Below, piece by piece: positions 1 to 6,078 of a DNA stretch of 6,078 bases. The stretch covers positions 1 to 6,078 of the forward strand of contig JANXTD010000394.1 of the NCBI GenBank assembly GCA_025352585.1. Reading direction: 5' to 3'. The translations under genes and the position numbers were made by a program. This DNA is from Fimbriiglobus sp. Lineage in GTDB: Bacteria; Planctomycetota; Planctomycetia; Gemmatales; Gemmataceae. Each line of letters starts with the position of its first letter. The stretch's first letter is position 1. The notes under the pieces are model-generated. The model saw only the letters and a list, made by a program, of their open reading frames with translations. It made no database searches and was not told the DNA's origin.

Positions 1-3000
1 CCCGCGCCCCGGGGGGCCCCCCGCGGCCGGAGCCGGAGTCGAGGGCGAGCGGGTTCGCCCGGACCGCCGCGTTGCGGCTGCCGGTGCCCGACGGCGACGG
101 CCGGTCGGCGACCTCCAGCGCGATCGACGTGGTCGAGAGCGCCGCCGGGTTGCGGGTGAAGCCCGGCAGGTGCGTGACACGGCGGCGGTAGTACCACTCC
201 ACCGCGGCGACGGCGGCGTAGCCGAGCAGCACGACGGCGACGCCCGGTTGCGCCCCGTGGACGACCTGCGAAGCCACTTGCGGCCGCAGCACCGCGCCGA
301 ACGCCGCCGCGACCCCGAGAGCGGTGAGCGACAGGCCCAGCGCGAGCGGCCGCATCCGGTAGCCGACGATGCCGAGGACTACGGCGACCAGCGAGCAGCC
401 GGCGAACCAGGCGACGCGCGGCACCAACACGACCGTGACCCCGGCCAGCCGCGACTGCCGCGCCGAGAGGGAGTCGGTCGTCGCGGTGCCGACGCCGGCG
501 AAGTTGGCGTCGGCCGCCTCCGCGTCGGGGGCGCTGACGGCCCCGGTCGGCGCGAGCAGCCCGCCGCGGACGGTCCACCGCTGCTCTGCGACGGCGTCCG
601 GCCCCGGCAACACGGGCACCAAGTCGGCCGGCAGGAACCACTGCTGCCGGGCGGGGGAGCGGTACGCGGCGTCGGGCAGTCGCGGCACGGGGAAGGCCAC
701 GGCCCCGCGCGGGTCGCGGTCGCGCGCCGTCGGGAAGCGCACGTCGAGCAGCGTCGTCTTGCCGGGCTTCGCCTCGGGCAGCGGCACGCGCAGGCGCTTG
801 AACTCCGCCGTTTCCGCCGCGGCGAGCGGGGTCAGGGTCGCCGCGTCGATGCGGCGGCCGTCGGCGTAGACCTCCGGGGCGACGCCGGCGGGGACCTCGA
901 GATCGACGCTGCCGCCCGACCAGCGGCGGAGCTGGAAGCGGCCGCGCACGACCGACGTGCCGTCCGACGCGAGCCAGGTCTGCACCAGCGCCCGGTCGGC
1001 CGCCACGCCCAACAGGGGGCCGGCGTCCTCCGCCAGTTCGACGGCCAGCGGCAGCGTCGCCCCGGTGCCGGCGAGCGTGAGCCACGGCAGCGCGGGCCGG
1101 TCGGCGGCCGGCTCCGGCGGGAGTTCTCGCCAGGGGCCGTCGGGCCGCGCGACCCGGCGCGTCGAGGTGCCGCCCCAGACGCGGACGTGGGCGTCGAGCC
1201 GGCTCACCGCGTCCGGGGTCAGCAGCGCGACCGGCACACGCGACGGCCCGGTTTCGGGCTTGCGCGGCGGCAGCGCCAGCGCGTACGACACGGCGATCGT
1301 GAAGTCGCGCGGGGCGTCCGGCGACAGCCGCAGTTGCCAGGTGTCGCGGTCCAGCGGCTCCAGGGTGCCCGGCGTCGGCGGCAGGACGCGCAAGTCGATC
1401 GCCGGGCCGGACAGCAGGATCGGCCGCGCGTCGCCCTCGACGCGCTGGAAGCGCAACGTCTGCGTCACGAGCGCCTGGCGCTCGTTCCAGGTGACCTCGG
1501 CGCGGCTCTCGACGGCCAACTCCGGGCGATAGGTCTGCCACGCCAGATCGACCCTGGCCAGGCCGCGCTCGGTGGTCGCCTGCACCACGCGGGGCGGGGC
1601 ACCGGACGCCGCGCGGTCCTCGGCGGCCAGTGTCAGCGGCGAGCCGTCGCTGGCGGTCGCGGAGCCGGCGACCTCGAAGCCCTCGGGGACGGTCGCCACG
1701 ACCTTCGCCTGCGACTCGCGGCCGCCGGGGAAGCGCGGCAGCGGCAACTCCTCGCGCCGCCGCGTCGCCGGGCTGGCGTGACTCGCGGTCAGCGTGAAGT
1801 CGAAGGCCGCCCGCTGCGGGCCGACGAGCTTCACCGCCAGCCGCTTCACCAGCGGGGTTTCGCTGACGACTTGCACCTGGTCGATCAACTCGCCGCCGGC
1901 CGTCGCCTCGACCGCCTGCCAGCCGGCCGGCACGTCCACGAGCACTTCCTCGGCGTCGGCCCGCACCGGCGTGACTTTCACATCGACGGCCAGCCGCCAG
2001 CCGTCGTCGGCGCGGCGCAGGGTGTACGTCGGCTGCACGCGCTGGAAGCCGGGTAGCGGCCGCGTCGTCAACTCGCACAGCGGCGCGGGGTTCGCCGCGT
2101 TCGCCCCGACGACTTGCGCTGTGGCGAAGCGGTACAGCCCCGCCGACTCGTCCTCGGGCGTGATCGGCACCGGCGAATCGACGCGGCGCAAGTCCACCGA
2201 CGCCTTGTCGAGGGTCACGCGGACCGTCGGCGCGGCGACGACGCGCACGGTCCCGGCGACGCGTAAGGCGGTCGGCACGCCGACGGGGCCGACGGGGAAG
2301 GGGCCGCGCGACTTCAGGTCGCTCGCCTTGGGCCGCGGCTGCCGCACGACGGCGGTGACGACCCAGTCGGCGGCGGCGTCGGGCGGGCGGAAAGTCCAGA
2401 CGGGCTTGTTCGCGTCGGGCGGCCGCGTCAGTCCGGGGTTGGCGTTCGGCACCGCTTCGGGCGGGGTTCCCGGCGGAGTCACCTTTTCCGTGGCGATGTC
2501 CGCGGTCGCCGGCAGCGCGAGCAGCCACTGAGCGGAGCCGCCCCGCAGCCGCAGCCGCGTCGTCGTCTCGATCTGGGAGTCCTCGACGCGGATGGTCACG
2601 TCGGCGTCGGCGGTGCGCGGCACTTGCGCGGCGGGGGCGTTGGCCGGCAGCGGGGCGTCCCACGTCACGTCGAGCGATTCGACCGGCCCCAGTGGCAAGA
2701 CGCGCTCGCCCGGCTTGGCGTTGAGCGCCGTGGCCTCCTCGGCCGACCACTTGACCTCGGCCGGCTTGTCGCCGACGCGCTCGCCGGAGCGTAAGCCGAC
2801 TTGCGCCTTCTTGACGCCGCCGGGCAACTCGACGGCCAGGGTCGTGATGGCCGCGCGCGGCAGGCCCAGCTCGAAGCCCGGCTCACCTTTCGACCCGCGC
2901 GGCGTGACGGGGGCTTCGACTTCGAGGGTGATCGTGTAGTCGCCGGGCTTGTCGAGTGTCACCGTCAGCCCGTCGTCGGCGGAAGTCAGCACCGGCAGTT

Positions 3001-3406
3001 TGCCGTCCGACAGCCGCGCCGCCGTGGGGAAGGCGCGGGCCGTGCCCAGGGTGACGGTCGTCGGCGCGGCCGCGGTTCGCACGGTGTACGTCAGCGTGAG
3101 CAGGACCGATTGGCGGTCGCCGCGGGTGACGACCTTGCCGCGGAGGTCGCACGAACTCGGGCCGACCGGCTTCGCGGACTCTTTGGCCTTCCGCGCCGCG
3201 TCGAGTTGGTCCTGCAACGCCTTGTACTCGGCGGCGGGCAGTAAGACGCCTTCGGGGATCGGGTTCAAGTCGTCCGGCGACTTGGTGAAGACGACGACGG
3301 TGCCGTCGGGCAACTTGAGCGCCGGCGGCTTCGACGGCTGCCCGTGGGCGAACCCCCCGCCGGCGAGCGCGACCATCAGCAGCAGGGGCAATCGCGCGAC
3401 GGACAT
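1..3406 (-). CDS. Large secreted, membrane-anchored protein of unknown function (partial, C-terminus outside window)
   Basis: This frame is open without a stop for 1135 codons and runs off the left edge. The start is well fixed: an in-frame TGA lies ten codons upstream (3434-3436), ATG at 3404-3406 is the first usable start after it, and GAAGG (3415-3419) sits 8 nt before it. Residues 1-22 look like a signal peptide (basic R5, then LPLLLMVALAGGGFAHG). A short Pro-rich linker is followed by IPEGVLLPAAEYKALQ (residues 50-65) and a charged helical stretch to about 80. From about 85 to 990 the protein is rich in alternating hydrophobic/Thr/Val strands, suggesting serial beta-sandwich domains (inference). 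Three hydrophobic helices lie at about 998-1016, 1021-1040 and 1055-1073, followed by a basic YYRRR and a Gly/Pro/Ser-rich tail. I recognise no catalytic motif. The general layout recalls large uncharacterised planctomycete membrane proteins. The reading frame is near certain; the function is unknown. Confidence 0.88.
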   Translation of the reverse strand, partial: MSVARLPLLLMVALAGGGFAHGQPSKPPALKLPDGTVVVFTKSPDDLNPIPEGVLLPAAEYKALQDQLDAARKAKESAKPVGPSSCDLRGKVVTRGDRQSVLLTLTYTVRTAAAPTTVTLGTARAFPTAARLSDGKLPVLTSADDGLTVTLDKPGDYTITLEVEAPVTPRGSKGEPGFELGLPRAAITTLAVELPGGVKKAQVGLRSGERVGDKPAEVKWSAEEATALNAKPGERVLPLGPVESLDVTWDAPLPANAPAAQVPRTADADVTIRVEDSQIETTTRLRLRGGSAQWLLALPATADIATEKVTPPGTPPEAVPNANPGLTRPPDANKPVWTFRPPDAAADWVVTAVVRQPRPKASDLKSRGPFPVGPVGVPTALRVAGTVRVVAAPTVRVTLDKASVDLRRVDSPVPITPEDESAGLYRFATAQVVGANAANPAPLCELTTRPLPGFQRVQPTYTLRRADDGWRLAVDVKVTPVRADAEEVLVDVPAGWQAVEATAGGELIDQVQVVSETPLVKRLAVKLVGPQRAAFDFTLTASHASPATRRREELPLPRFPGGRESQAKVVATVPEGFEVAGSATASDGSPLTLAAEDRAASGAPPRVVQATTERGLARVDLAWQTYRPELAVESRAEVTWNERQALVTQTLRFQRVEGDARPILLSGPAIDLRVLPPTPGTLEPLDRDTWQLRLSPDAPRDFTIAVSYALALPPRKPETGPSRVPVALLTPDAVSRLDAHVRVWGGTSTRRVARPDGPWRELPPEPAADRPALPWLTLAGTGATLPLAVELAEDAGPLLGVAADRALVQTWLASDGTSVVRGRFQLRRWSGGSVDLEVPAGVAPEVYADGRRIDAATLTPLAAAETAEFKRLRVPLPEAKPGKTTLLDVRFPTARDRDPRGAVAFPVPRLPDAAYRSPARQQWFLPADLVPVLPGPDAVAEQRWTVRGGLLAPTGAVSAPDAEAADANFAGVGTATTDSLSARQSRLAGVTVVLVPRVAWFAGCSLVAVVLGIVGYRMRPLALGLSLTALGVAAAFGAVLRPQVASQVVHGAQPGVAVVLLGYAAVAAVEWYYRRRVTHLPGFTRNPAALSTTSIALEVADRPSPSGTGSRNAAVRANPLALDSGSGRGGPPGAR

Positions 3407-3442
3407 CGGGGCGGCCTTCGACCTGAGGGTGCGTCACGACCT

Positions 3443-3453
3443 GATTGTAAACC
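3443..3453 (-). promoter_or_regulatory. Promoter-like element (extended -10) of the large minus-strand gene
   Basis: The minus strand reads GGTTTACAATC, containing TACAAT (3444-3449), one mismatch from the bacterial -10 consensus TATAAT. It ends 37 nt before the ATG at 3406, a normal distance for a -10. No good -35 is visible at 16-18 nt upstream. The same 11 bases precede the SGNH hydrolase gene at a similar distance, which supports a functional role. Confidence 0.5.
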
Positions 3454-3624
3454 ATCCCCGAAACTTCGCCGCCGGCCGCGTCGGAAAATCTCGCCCCAAA
3501 CCCCCAGGTCGCCCGCTTGATCCGAATTGCTATTCCCACGAGGATTGTGCAGCCGGTGCCCGGTGATTGTCGATGCATGACGTATTCCTTGCGACCGTCA
3601 AAAGCCGGAGCCGAGCCGTGGCCG

Positions 3625-3630
3625 TAAAAT
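3625..3630 (+). promoter_or_regulatory. Possible -10 element of thyX
   Basis: TAAAAT lies 53 nt before the preferred GTG start at 3684, in the context CGTAAAATC, which resembles the TTTACAATC elements elsewhere in the window. If used, transcription would begin near 3637, downstream of the first GTG (3618) and upstream of the second. That would favour translation from 3684. No convincing -35 is seen, so this is tentative. Confidence 0.3.
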
Positions 3631-3652
3631 CAACCGCCGACAAAGTCAACGT

Positions 3653-3668
3653 CGGGGACACTCCCCCG
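3653..3668 (+). other. Small hairpin just upstream of the thyX ribosome binding site
   Basis: CGGGG (3653-3657) can pair with CCCCG (3664-3668) around a 6-nt loop. A slipped alternative pairs GGGGA with TCCCC. It ends 4 nt before the GGAG at 3673. A 5-bp stem in GC-rich DNA can arise by chance, and there is no T-run, so it is not a terminator. Confidence 0.25.
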
Positions 3669-3672
3669 CCTC

Positions 3673-3676
3673 GGAG
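3673..3676 (+). promoter_or_regulatory. Ribosome binding site that decides the thyX start
   Basis: GGAG lies 7 nt before GTG at 3684. This spacing, together with ThyX-like sequence beginning directly after the start (MADITILTTPKVYLLG), favours 3684 over the upstream ATG at 3573, which has no Shine-Dalgarno. The upstream GTG at 3618 has an equivalent GGAG at 3607-3610. Confidence 0.6.
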
Positions 3677-3683
3677 CCAGCCC

Positions 3684-4499
3684 GTGGCCGACATCACGAT
3701 CTTGACGACGCCGAAAGTCTACCTGCTCGGCAAGCAAGAGCTGCAAAGCGCCGAACTCGACCGCTTCCTGGCCGACCACGGCGTGAGTTGGCAGTCCGAC
3801 AGCGAAGTCGCCGCGGAGGTCATCACCGAGTCGGCGGGGCGGCTCTGCTACATGTCGTTCGCCAAGCCGCGGCCCGGCGGCAACGCGACGTACTTGCACC
3901 ACATCAAGGAAGTCGGCCACGGCTCGGTACTCGAGCACGCCGTCTGGAACTTCGTCATCACCGGCGTGAGTCGCAGCCTCACCCACGAGCTAGTGAGACA
4001 CCGGTCGGGCTGGGGATTCTCACAATTGTCGCAACGGTACGTCGATGAGTCGGTCGCGGAGTACGTCGAGCCGGACATCATCGCCCAGGACCCGGAGTTG
4101 CACGCGGTCTGGCTCGACGCGGTCGCGCACGCCCACGCCGCTTACGTCAAGCTCGCCGAGGGACTCAACGCCAAGCTCGCCGACCCGAAGGCGGCCGCAG
4201 CGGCGATGCTGCCGCCGGACGCCGACCGCACCAGCCGCCGCAAGACGGCCCGACAGGCGGCACGCAGCGTCTTGCCGAACGCCACGGAGACGAAGATCAC
4301 CGTGACCGCCAACGCGCGGGCCTTGCGGCACTTCCTGGAGCAGCGCGGCAGCGTCCACGCGGAGCCGGAGATCCGCAAGCTCGCCAACCAGATGCTCGAC
4401 CTGCTCGTCGTCGAGAGTCCGAACCTGTTCGGCGACTACGTCAAGGTGCCGTTGCCGGACGGCACGTTCGACCTGCAAACGCCCTTCCGCAAGGTGTGA
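3684..4499 (+). CDS. thyX: Flavin-dependent thymidylate synthase ThyX
   Basis: This cytoplasmic enzyme makes dTMP from dUMP with methylenetetrahydrofolate as carbon donor and NAD(P)H as reductant through bound FAD, usually as a homotetramer. With the GTG start the product has 271 residues, slightly longer than compact ThyX proteins. The signature is visible: HGSVLEH at residues 79-85, the core LTHELVRHRSGWGFSQLSQRY with R105-H106-R107, S116 and R118, and the C-terminal NAR at 210-212 followed by HFLEQR (216-221). The core motif spaces RHR and Ser by eight residues instead of the classical seven (RHRX7S). It ends FDLQTPFRKV. The large gene upstream is divergent. The hydrolase downstream starts 72 nt after the stop and appears to have its own promoter, so thyX is probably monocistronic. 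Starts at 3618 (293 aa) or 3567/3573 remain possible. The family assignment is certain; the exact start is moderately sure. Confidence 0.96.
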   Translation: MADITILTTPKVYLLGKQELQSAELDRFLADHGVSWQSDSEVAAEVITESAGRLCYMSFAKPRPGGNATYLHHIKEVGHGSVLEHAVWNFVITGVSRSLTHELVRHRSGWGFSQLSQRYVDESVAEYVEPDIIAQDPELHAVWLDAVAHAHAAYVKLAEGLNAKLADPKAAAAAMLPPDADRTSRRKTARQAARSVLPNATETKITVTANARALRHFLEQRGSVHAEPEIRKLANQMLDLLVVESPNLFGDYVKVPLPDGTFDLQTPFRKV

Positions 4500-4528
4500 C
4501 AATCGGTACTGGCGTCCGGCCGAACGAG

Positions 4529-4539
4529 GGTTTACAATC
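4529..4539 (+). promoter_or_regulatory. Promoter-like element (extended -10) of the SGNH hydrolase gene
   Basis: GGTTTACAATC contains TACAAT (4533-4538), 33 nt before the ATG at 4572 and 29 nt after the thyX stop. It is identical over 11 bases to the element before the minus-strand gene. The hexamer 17 nt upstream (TGGCGT, 4510-4515) is at best a weak -35. It suggests that the hydrolase is transcribed independently of thyX. Confidence 0.5.
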
Positions 4540-4560
4540 CGCCCGTGGAATCACTCTCCT

Positions 4561-4565
4561 GGAGG
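4561..4565 (+). promoter_or_regulatory. Strong ribosome binding site of the SGNH hydrolase gene
   Basis: GGAGG lies 6 nt before ATG at 4572. It decides the start: the in-frame upstream candidate at 4545 would place the Shine-Dalgarno inside the coding region and add nine residues in front of a well-formed signal peptide. Confidence 0.8.
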
Positions 4566-4571
4566 TGGATT

Positions 4572-5801
4572 ATGACTCGCTGGATCGCCCTGTTGACCCT
4601 GACCGTCGTCGCGGCCCCGACGCCAGCGGCCGAGCCGTTCTTCTTCCAGCCCAAAGACCGCATCGTGTTCTTGGGCGACAGCATCACGGAGCAGTACCAG
4701 TACTCGACGGACATCGAGTTGTACCTGACGACGCGCTTCCCCCAAGGCGGGATGCTGTTCCTGAACGCCGGCATCGGCGGCGACACGGCCAACGGCGGCG
4801 CGGGCCGCTTCCAGGACCACGTGCTCTCGGACAAGCCGACCAAGGTGACGATCAACTTCGGCATGAACGACGCCGGCTACGGCAACTTCAACCCGGCGAG
4901 TAACAAGGTCTTCGTCGAGAAGACCGAGGCGATGCTCTCCGCCGCCAAGAAGGCCGGCGTGCAGGTCGCGGTCGTGTCGCCCAACGCGGTCGATCGCCGC
5001 ATCAACCCGAACTTCAAGAACTACGTCGAGACACAGAAGCAGTATTACGCCCCGCTCGCCGAGTCCGCGAAGAAGTTCGGCTTCCCGTTCGCCGACCAGT
5101 ACACCGTGACCCGCACCGCGGTCGAGGCGATGGAGAAGGACGACCCCAAGGCGGCCAAGGCCAAGCCTTATGGCGACGGCTTCCACACGTCGCCCCCCGG
5201 CGGCCTGCTGATGGCCCACGCGATCCTGACGCAACTGCACGCCCCCGCCGACGTCAGCTCCGCCGAGGTCAGCGCCAAGACCGGCCTGGCCAAGGGCACC
5301 GCCGCCAAGGTCACCGACGTGGTCGCCAGCGCCGGCGGCGTCTCGTTCACCCGCCTCGACGACGCCCTGCCGCTGCCGGTGCAAAAGGACTGGCTGTCGA
5401 TGTTGCCGTACACCAACAACCTCGACGACCTGAACCGCTACACGCTCACCGTCACCGACCTGGCCGACGGCGACTACGGCGTGCGCATCGACGGCACCGA
5501 AGTGACCGCCACCACCGCCGCGGCGTTGGCGAAGGGCGTCAACCTCGGCAACCTCAACGTCGGCCCGCTCTTCGAGCAGGGCAACAAGGTGATGCAGGCG
5601 ATCAACGCCAAGAACAACATCGTCAAGGGCCGCTTCTTCGGCGTGACGCGGACGGTGCTGCCGGATTGGTTGCAGACCGCCGGCGAGCCGCTCAAGCAGG
5701 AGGAGCGCGCGAAGCGACTGGCGCTGATCGAGAAGGCCCAGGCCGACGTGTACAAGCTGGCCCAGCCGACGGCCCACAAGTTCGAAGTCGTCAAAAAATA
5801 G
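4572..5801 (+). CDS. Secreted SGNH/GDSL-family hydrolase with C-terminal extension
   Basis: The 409-residue product begins with a signal peptide (MTRWIALLTLTVVAAPTPAA, cleavage near residue 20), so it acts outside the cytoplasmic membrane. The SGNH catalytic blocks are all present: block I FLGDSITE with nucleophile S37, block II NAGIGGDT with probable oxyanion G70, block III FGMND with N99, and block V DGFH with D202 and H205. Family members are serine esterases, often deacetylating polysaccharides, but the substrate cannot be read from the sequence. After the block V histidine about 200 residues remain, unusually long for a minimal SGNH fold of about 200-230 residues. This part includes a strand-rich segment around residues 290-308 (YTLTVTDLADGDYGVRIDG) and a charged helix at about 374-400. 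It resembles extended planctomycete SGNH hydrolases. The gene has its own promoter-like element and no clear terminator after it. Confidence 0.93.
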   Translation: MTRWIALLTLTVVAAPTPAAEPFFFQPKDRIVFLGDSITEQYQYSTDIELYLTTRFPQGGMLFLNAGIGGDTANGGAGRFQDHVLSDKPTKVTINFGMNDAGYGNFNPASNKVFVEKTEAMLSAAKKAGVQVAVVSPNAVDRRINPNFKNYVETQKQYYAPLAESAKKFGFPFADQYTVTRTAVEAMEKDDPKAAKAKPYGDGFHTSPPGGLLMAHAILTQLHAPADVSSAEVSAKTGLAKGTAAKVTDVVASAGGVSFTRLDDALPLPVQKDWLSMLPYTNNLDDLNRYTLTVTDLADGDYGVRIDGTEVTATTAAALAKGVNLGNLNVGPLFEQGNKVMQAINAKNNIVKGRFFGVTRTVLPDWLQTAGEPLKQEERAKRLALIEKAQADVYKLAQPTAHKFEVVKK

Positions 5802-5862
5802 CGACGCCGTTGAAATGTCACGCCGGTCGCCCGCGAATACAGGACATCTCACCGCCATTTTC

Positions 5863-5867
5863 GGAGG
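5863..5867 (+). promoter_or_regulatory. Ribosome binding site of the small downstream gene
   Basis: GGAGG lies 6 nt before ATG at 5874, the same arrangement as before the hydrolase gene. It marks a genuine translation start even though the following reading frame is broken. Confidence 0.65.
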
Positions 5868-5873
5868 CTGGCT

Positions 5874-6076
5874 ATGACCTTGAATGACGTCGACGCCGTC
5901 GTGGGCAAGTCGATTTGCAGCGAGTCGGGGAGAAGCTATCGTCCACGTCGCGGTCCGACGTGTCCGGAGTCGCGGACTTCGCTGAACTGGCGGTGGACGC
6001 CACGCCCGTCGTCGCCGAAGCGGCGTTCGGGCTGGTCGAGATTCTCGGCGAAATCCTCGCCGGCATCCTGAGTTAA
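5874..6076 (+). pseudogene. Small protein gene with an apparent single-base frameshift
   Basis: ATG at 5874 has a strong Shine-Dalgarno and reads MTLNDVDAVV. The same frame then turns into an Arg/Ser/Pro-rich peptide typical of a wrong frame in GC-rich DNA, ending at 6069-6071. The next frame, from CAA at 5906 to TAA at 6074-6076, reads as normal protein: QVDLQRVGEKL, then SDVSGVADFAELAVDATP, then a hydrophobic, Glu-containing helical end finishing EILAGILS. It cannot extend upstream because of a TGA at 5885-5887, and it has no ribosome binding site of its own. One extra base near the GGG at 5903-5905 would join the two parts into a 67-residue protein. Possible causes are a real mutation, a sequencing error in a G-run, or a -1 ribosomal frameshift, for which no classic slippery heptamer is seen. 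I do not recognise a family. Confidence 0.6.
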
Positions 6077-6078
6077 GG

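Larger units (their letters stand above)
3407..3683. other. Divergent intergenic region between the large minus-strand gene and thyX
   Basis: This 277-nt stretch separates two divergently transcribed genes. It is less GC-rich than its flanks around 3440-3600 and contains a TACAAT element for the minus-strand gene and a TAAAAT element in front of thyX. The thyX frame is open here back to 3567, just after an in-frame TGA at 3564-3566. The peptide it would add (39 residues, no recognisable domain) does not look like part of the ThyX fold, so I treat it as leader. I see no tRNA, small RNA or separate small gene. Confidence 0.6.
3606..3690 (+). repeat. Two near-identical 19-nt translation-start cassettes, 66 nt apart, before thyX
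   Basis: The 19-mers at 3606-3624 and 3672-3690 match at 16 of 19 positions. Each has the form CGGAGCC-NNN-CCGTGGCCG, so each carries GGAG, a 7-nt spacer and GTG followed by GCC. The offset of 66 nt is exactly 22 codons, so both GTGs are in the thyX frame. It may be a remnant of a local duplication or a coincidence of GC-rich sequence. Either GTG could start ThyX; the downstream one is preferred because ThyX-like sequence begins right after it. Confidence 0.55.

Noticed and set aside
170..2056. Long plus-strand open frame (about 630 codons) opposite the large minus-strand gene
   Set aside because: Its product is dominated by Arg, Gly, Ala and Pro with no motif or signal peptide. It is a shadow caused by high third-position GC of the minus-strand gene, which reads coherently with a signal peptide and membrane helices.
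3517..3536. TTGATC ... TATTCC as a promoter for thyX
   Set aside because: The two hexamers are separated by only 8 nt instead of about 17, so they cannot work as a -35/-10 pair.
2883..3578. Minus-strand open frame starting near 3578 that could begin the divergent gene
   Set aside because: It is in a different frame from the large protein and becomes Arg/Pro/Ala-rich once it overlaps it. The frame starting at 3406 has the signal peptide, the ribosome binding site and an upstream in-frame stop.
4020..4502. Minus-strand open frame antisense to thyX
   Set aside because: The opposite strand encodes ThyX with its signature motif, and the antisense product has no motif.
5802..5830. Possible terminator after the SGNH hydrolase (GCGAC ... 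GTCGC)
   Set aside because: Only 5 bp pair, around a 19-nt loop, with no T-run. Adding the neighbouring bases does not extend the stem.
4551..5858. Minus-strand open frame of 435 codons opposite the SGNH hydrolase
   Set aside because: It lies fully antisense to a gene with all SGNH catalytic blocks. Its translation is a low-complexity Val/Gly/Arg/Leu/Asp mixture with no recognisable motif.
5904..6071. Continuation of the ATG-5874 frame as a genuine 65-residue protein
   Set aside because: Beyond about residue 10 it becomes Arg/Ser/Pro-rich, which is typical of an out-of-frame reading here, whereas the neighbouring frame gives a normal protein composition to the TAA at 6074.

Overview
This GC-rich window looks like chromosomal DNA of a planctomycete, possibly Gemmataceae-like. 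That is an inference from very high third-position GC, the large secreted/membrane-anchored protein, the secreted SGNH hydrolase and the ThyX-type thymidylate synthase; no marker gene fixes the taxonomy. I see no RNA gene, CRISPR array, insertion sequence or phage gene.

Layout. (1) The left 56% (1-3406) is one long minus-strand reading frame that leaves the window at its left edge. The visible part is 1135 codons. It has a signal peptide, a long beta-rich extracytoplasmic part, three hydrophobic helices near residues 998-1073 and a low-complexity tail. All plus-strand frames across this region are shadows. (2) A 277-nt divergent intergenic region (3407-3683) holds a promoter-like element for the minus-strand gene and the leader of the next gene. 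(3) thyX (3684-4499, +) encodes flavin-dependent thymidylate synthase. (4) A 72-nt gap carries a promoter-like element and a strong ribosome binding site. (5) A secreted SGNH/GDSL hydrolase follows (4572-5801, +). (6) A small gene (5874-6076, +) has a good ribosome binding site and ATG, but its reading frame breaks after about ten codons. Adding one base would restore a 67-residue protein.

The genes do not form an obvious pathway: ThyX makes dTMP in the cytoplasm, while the hydrolase and the large protein are exported or membrane-bound. An identical 11-mer, GGTTTACAATC, lies 33-37 nt before the starts of the large protein and the hydrolase on opposite strands. It suggests that each has its own promoter of the same type. 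The items most worth a second look are the uncharacterised large protein, the broken small gene, the shared promoter-like 11-mer and the twin start sites in front of thyX.
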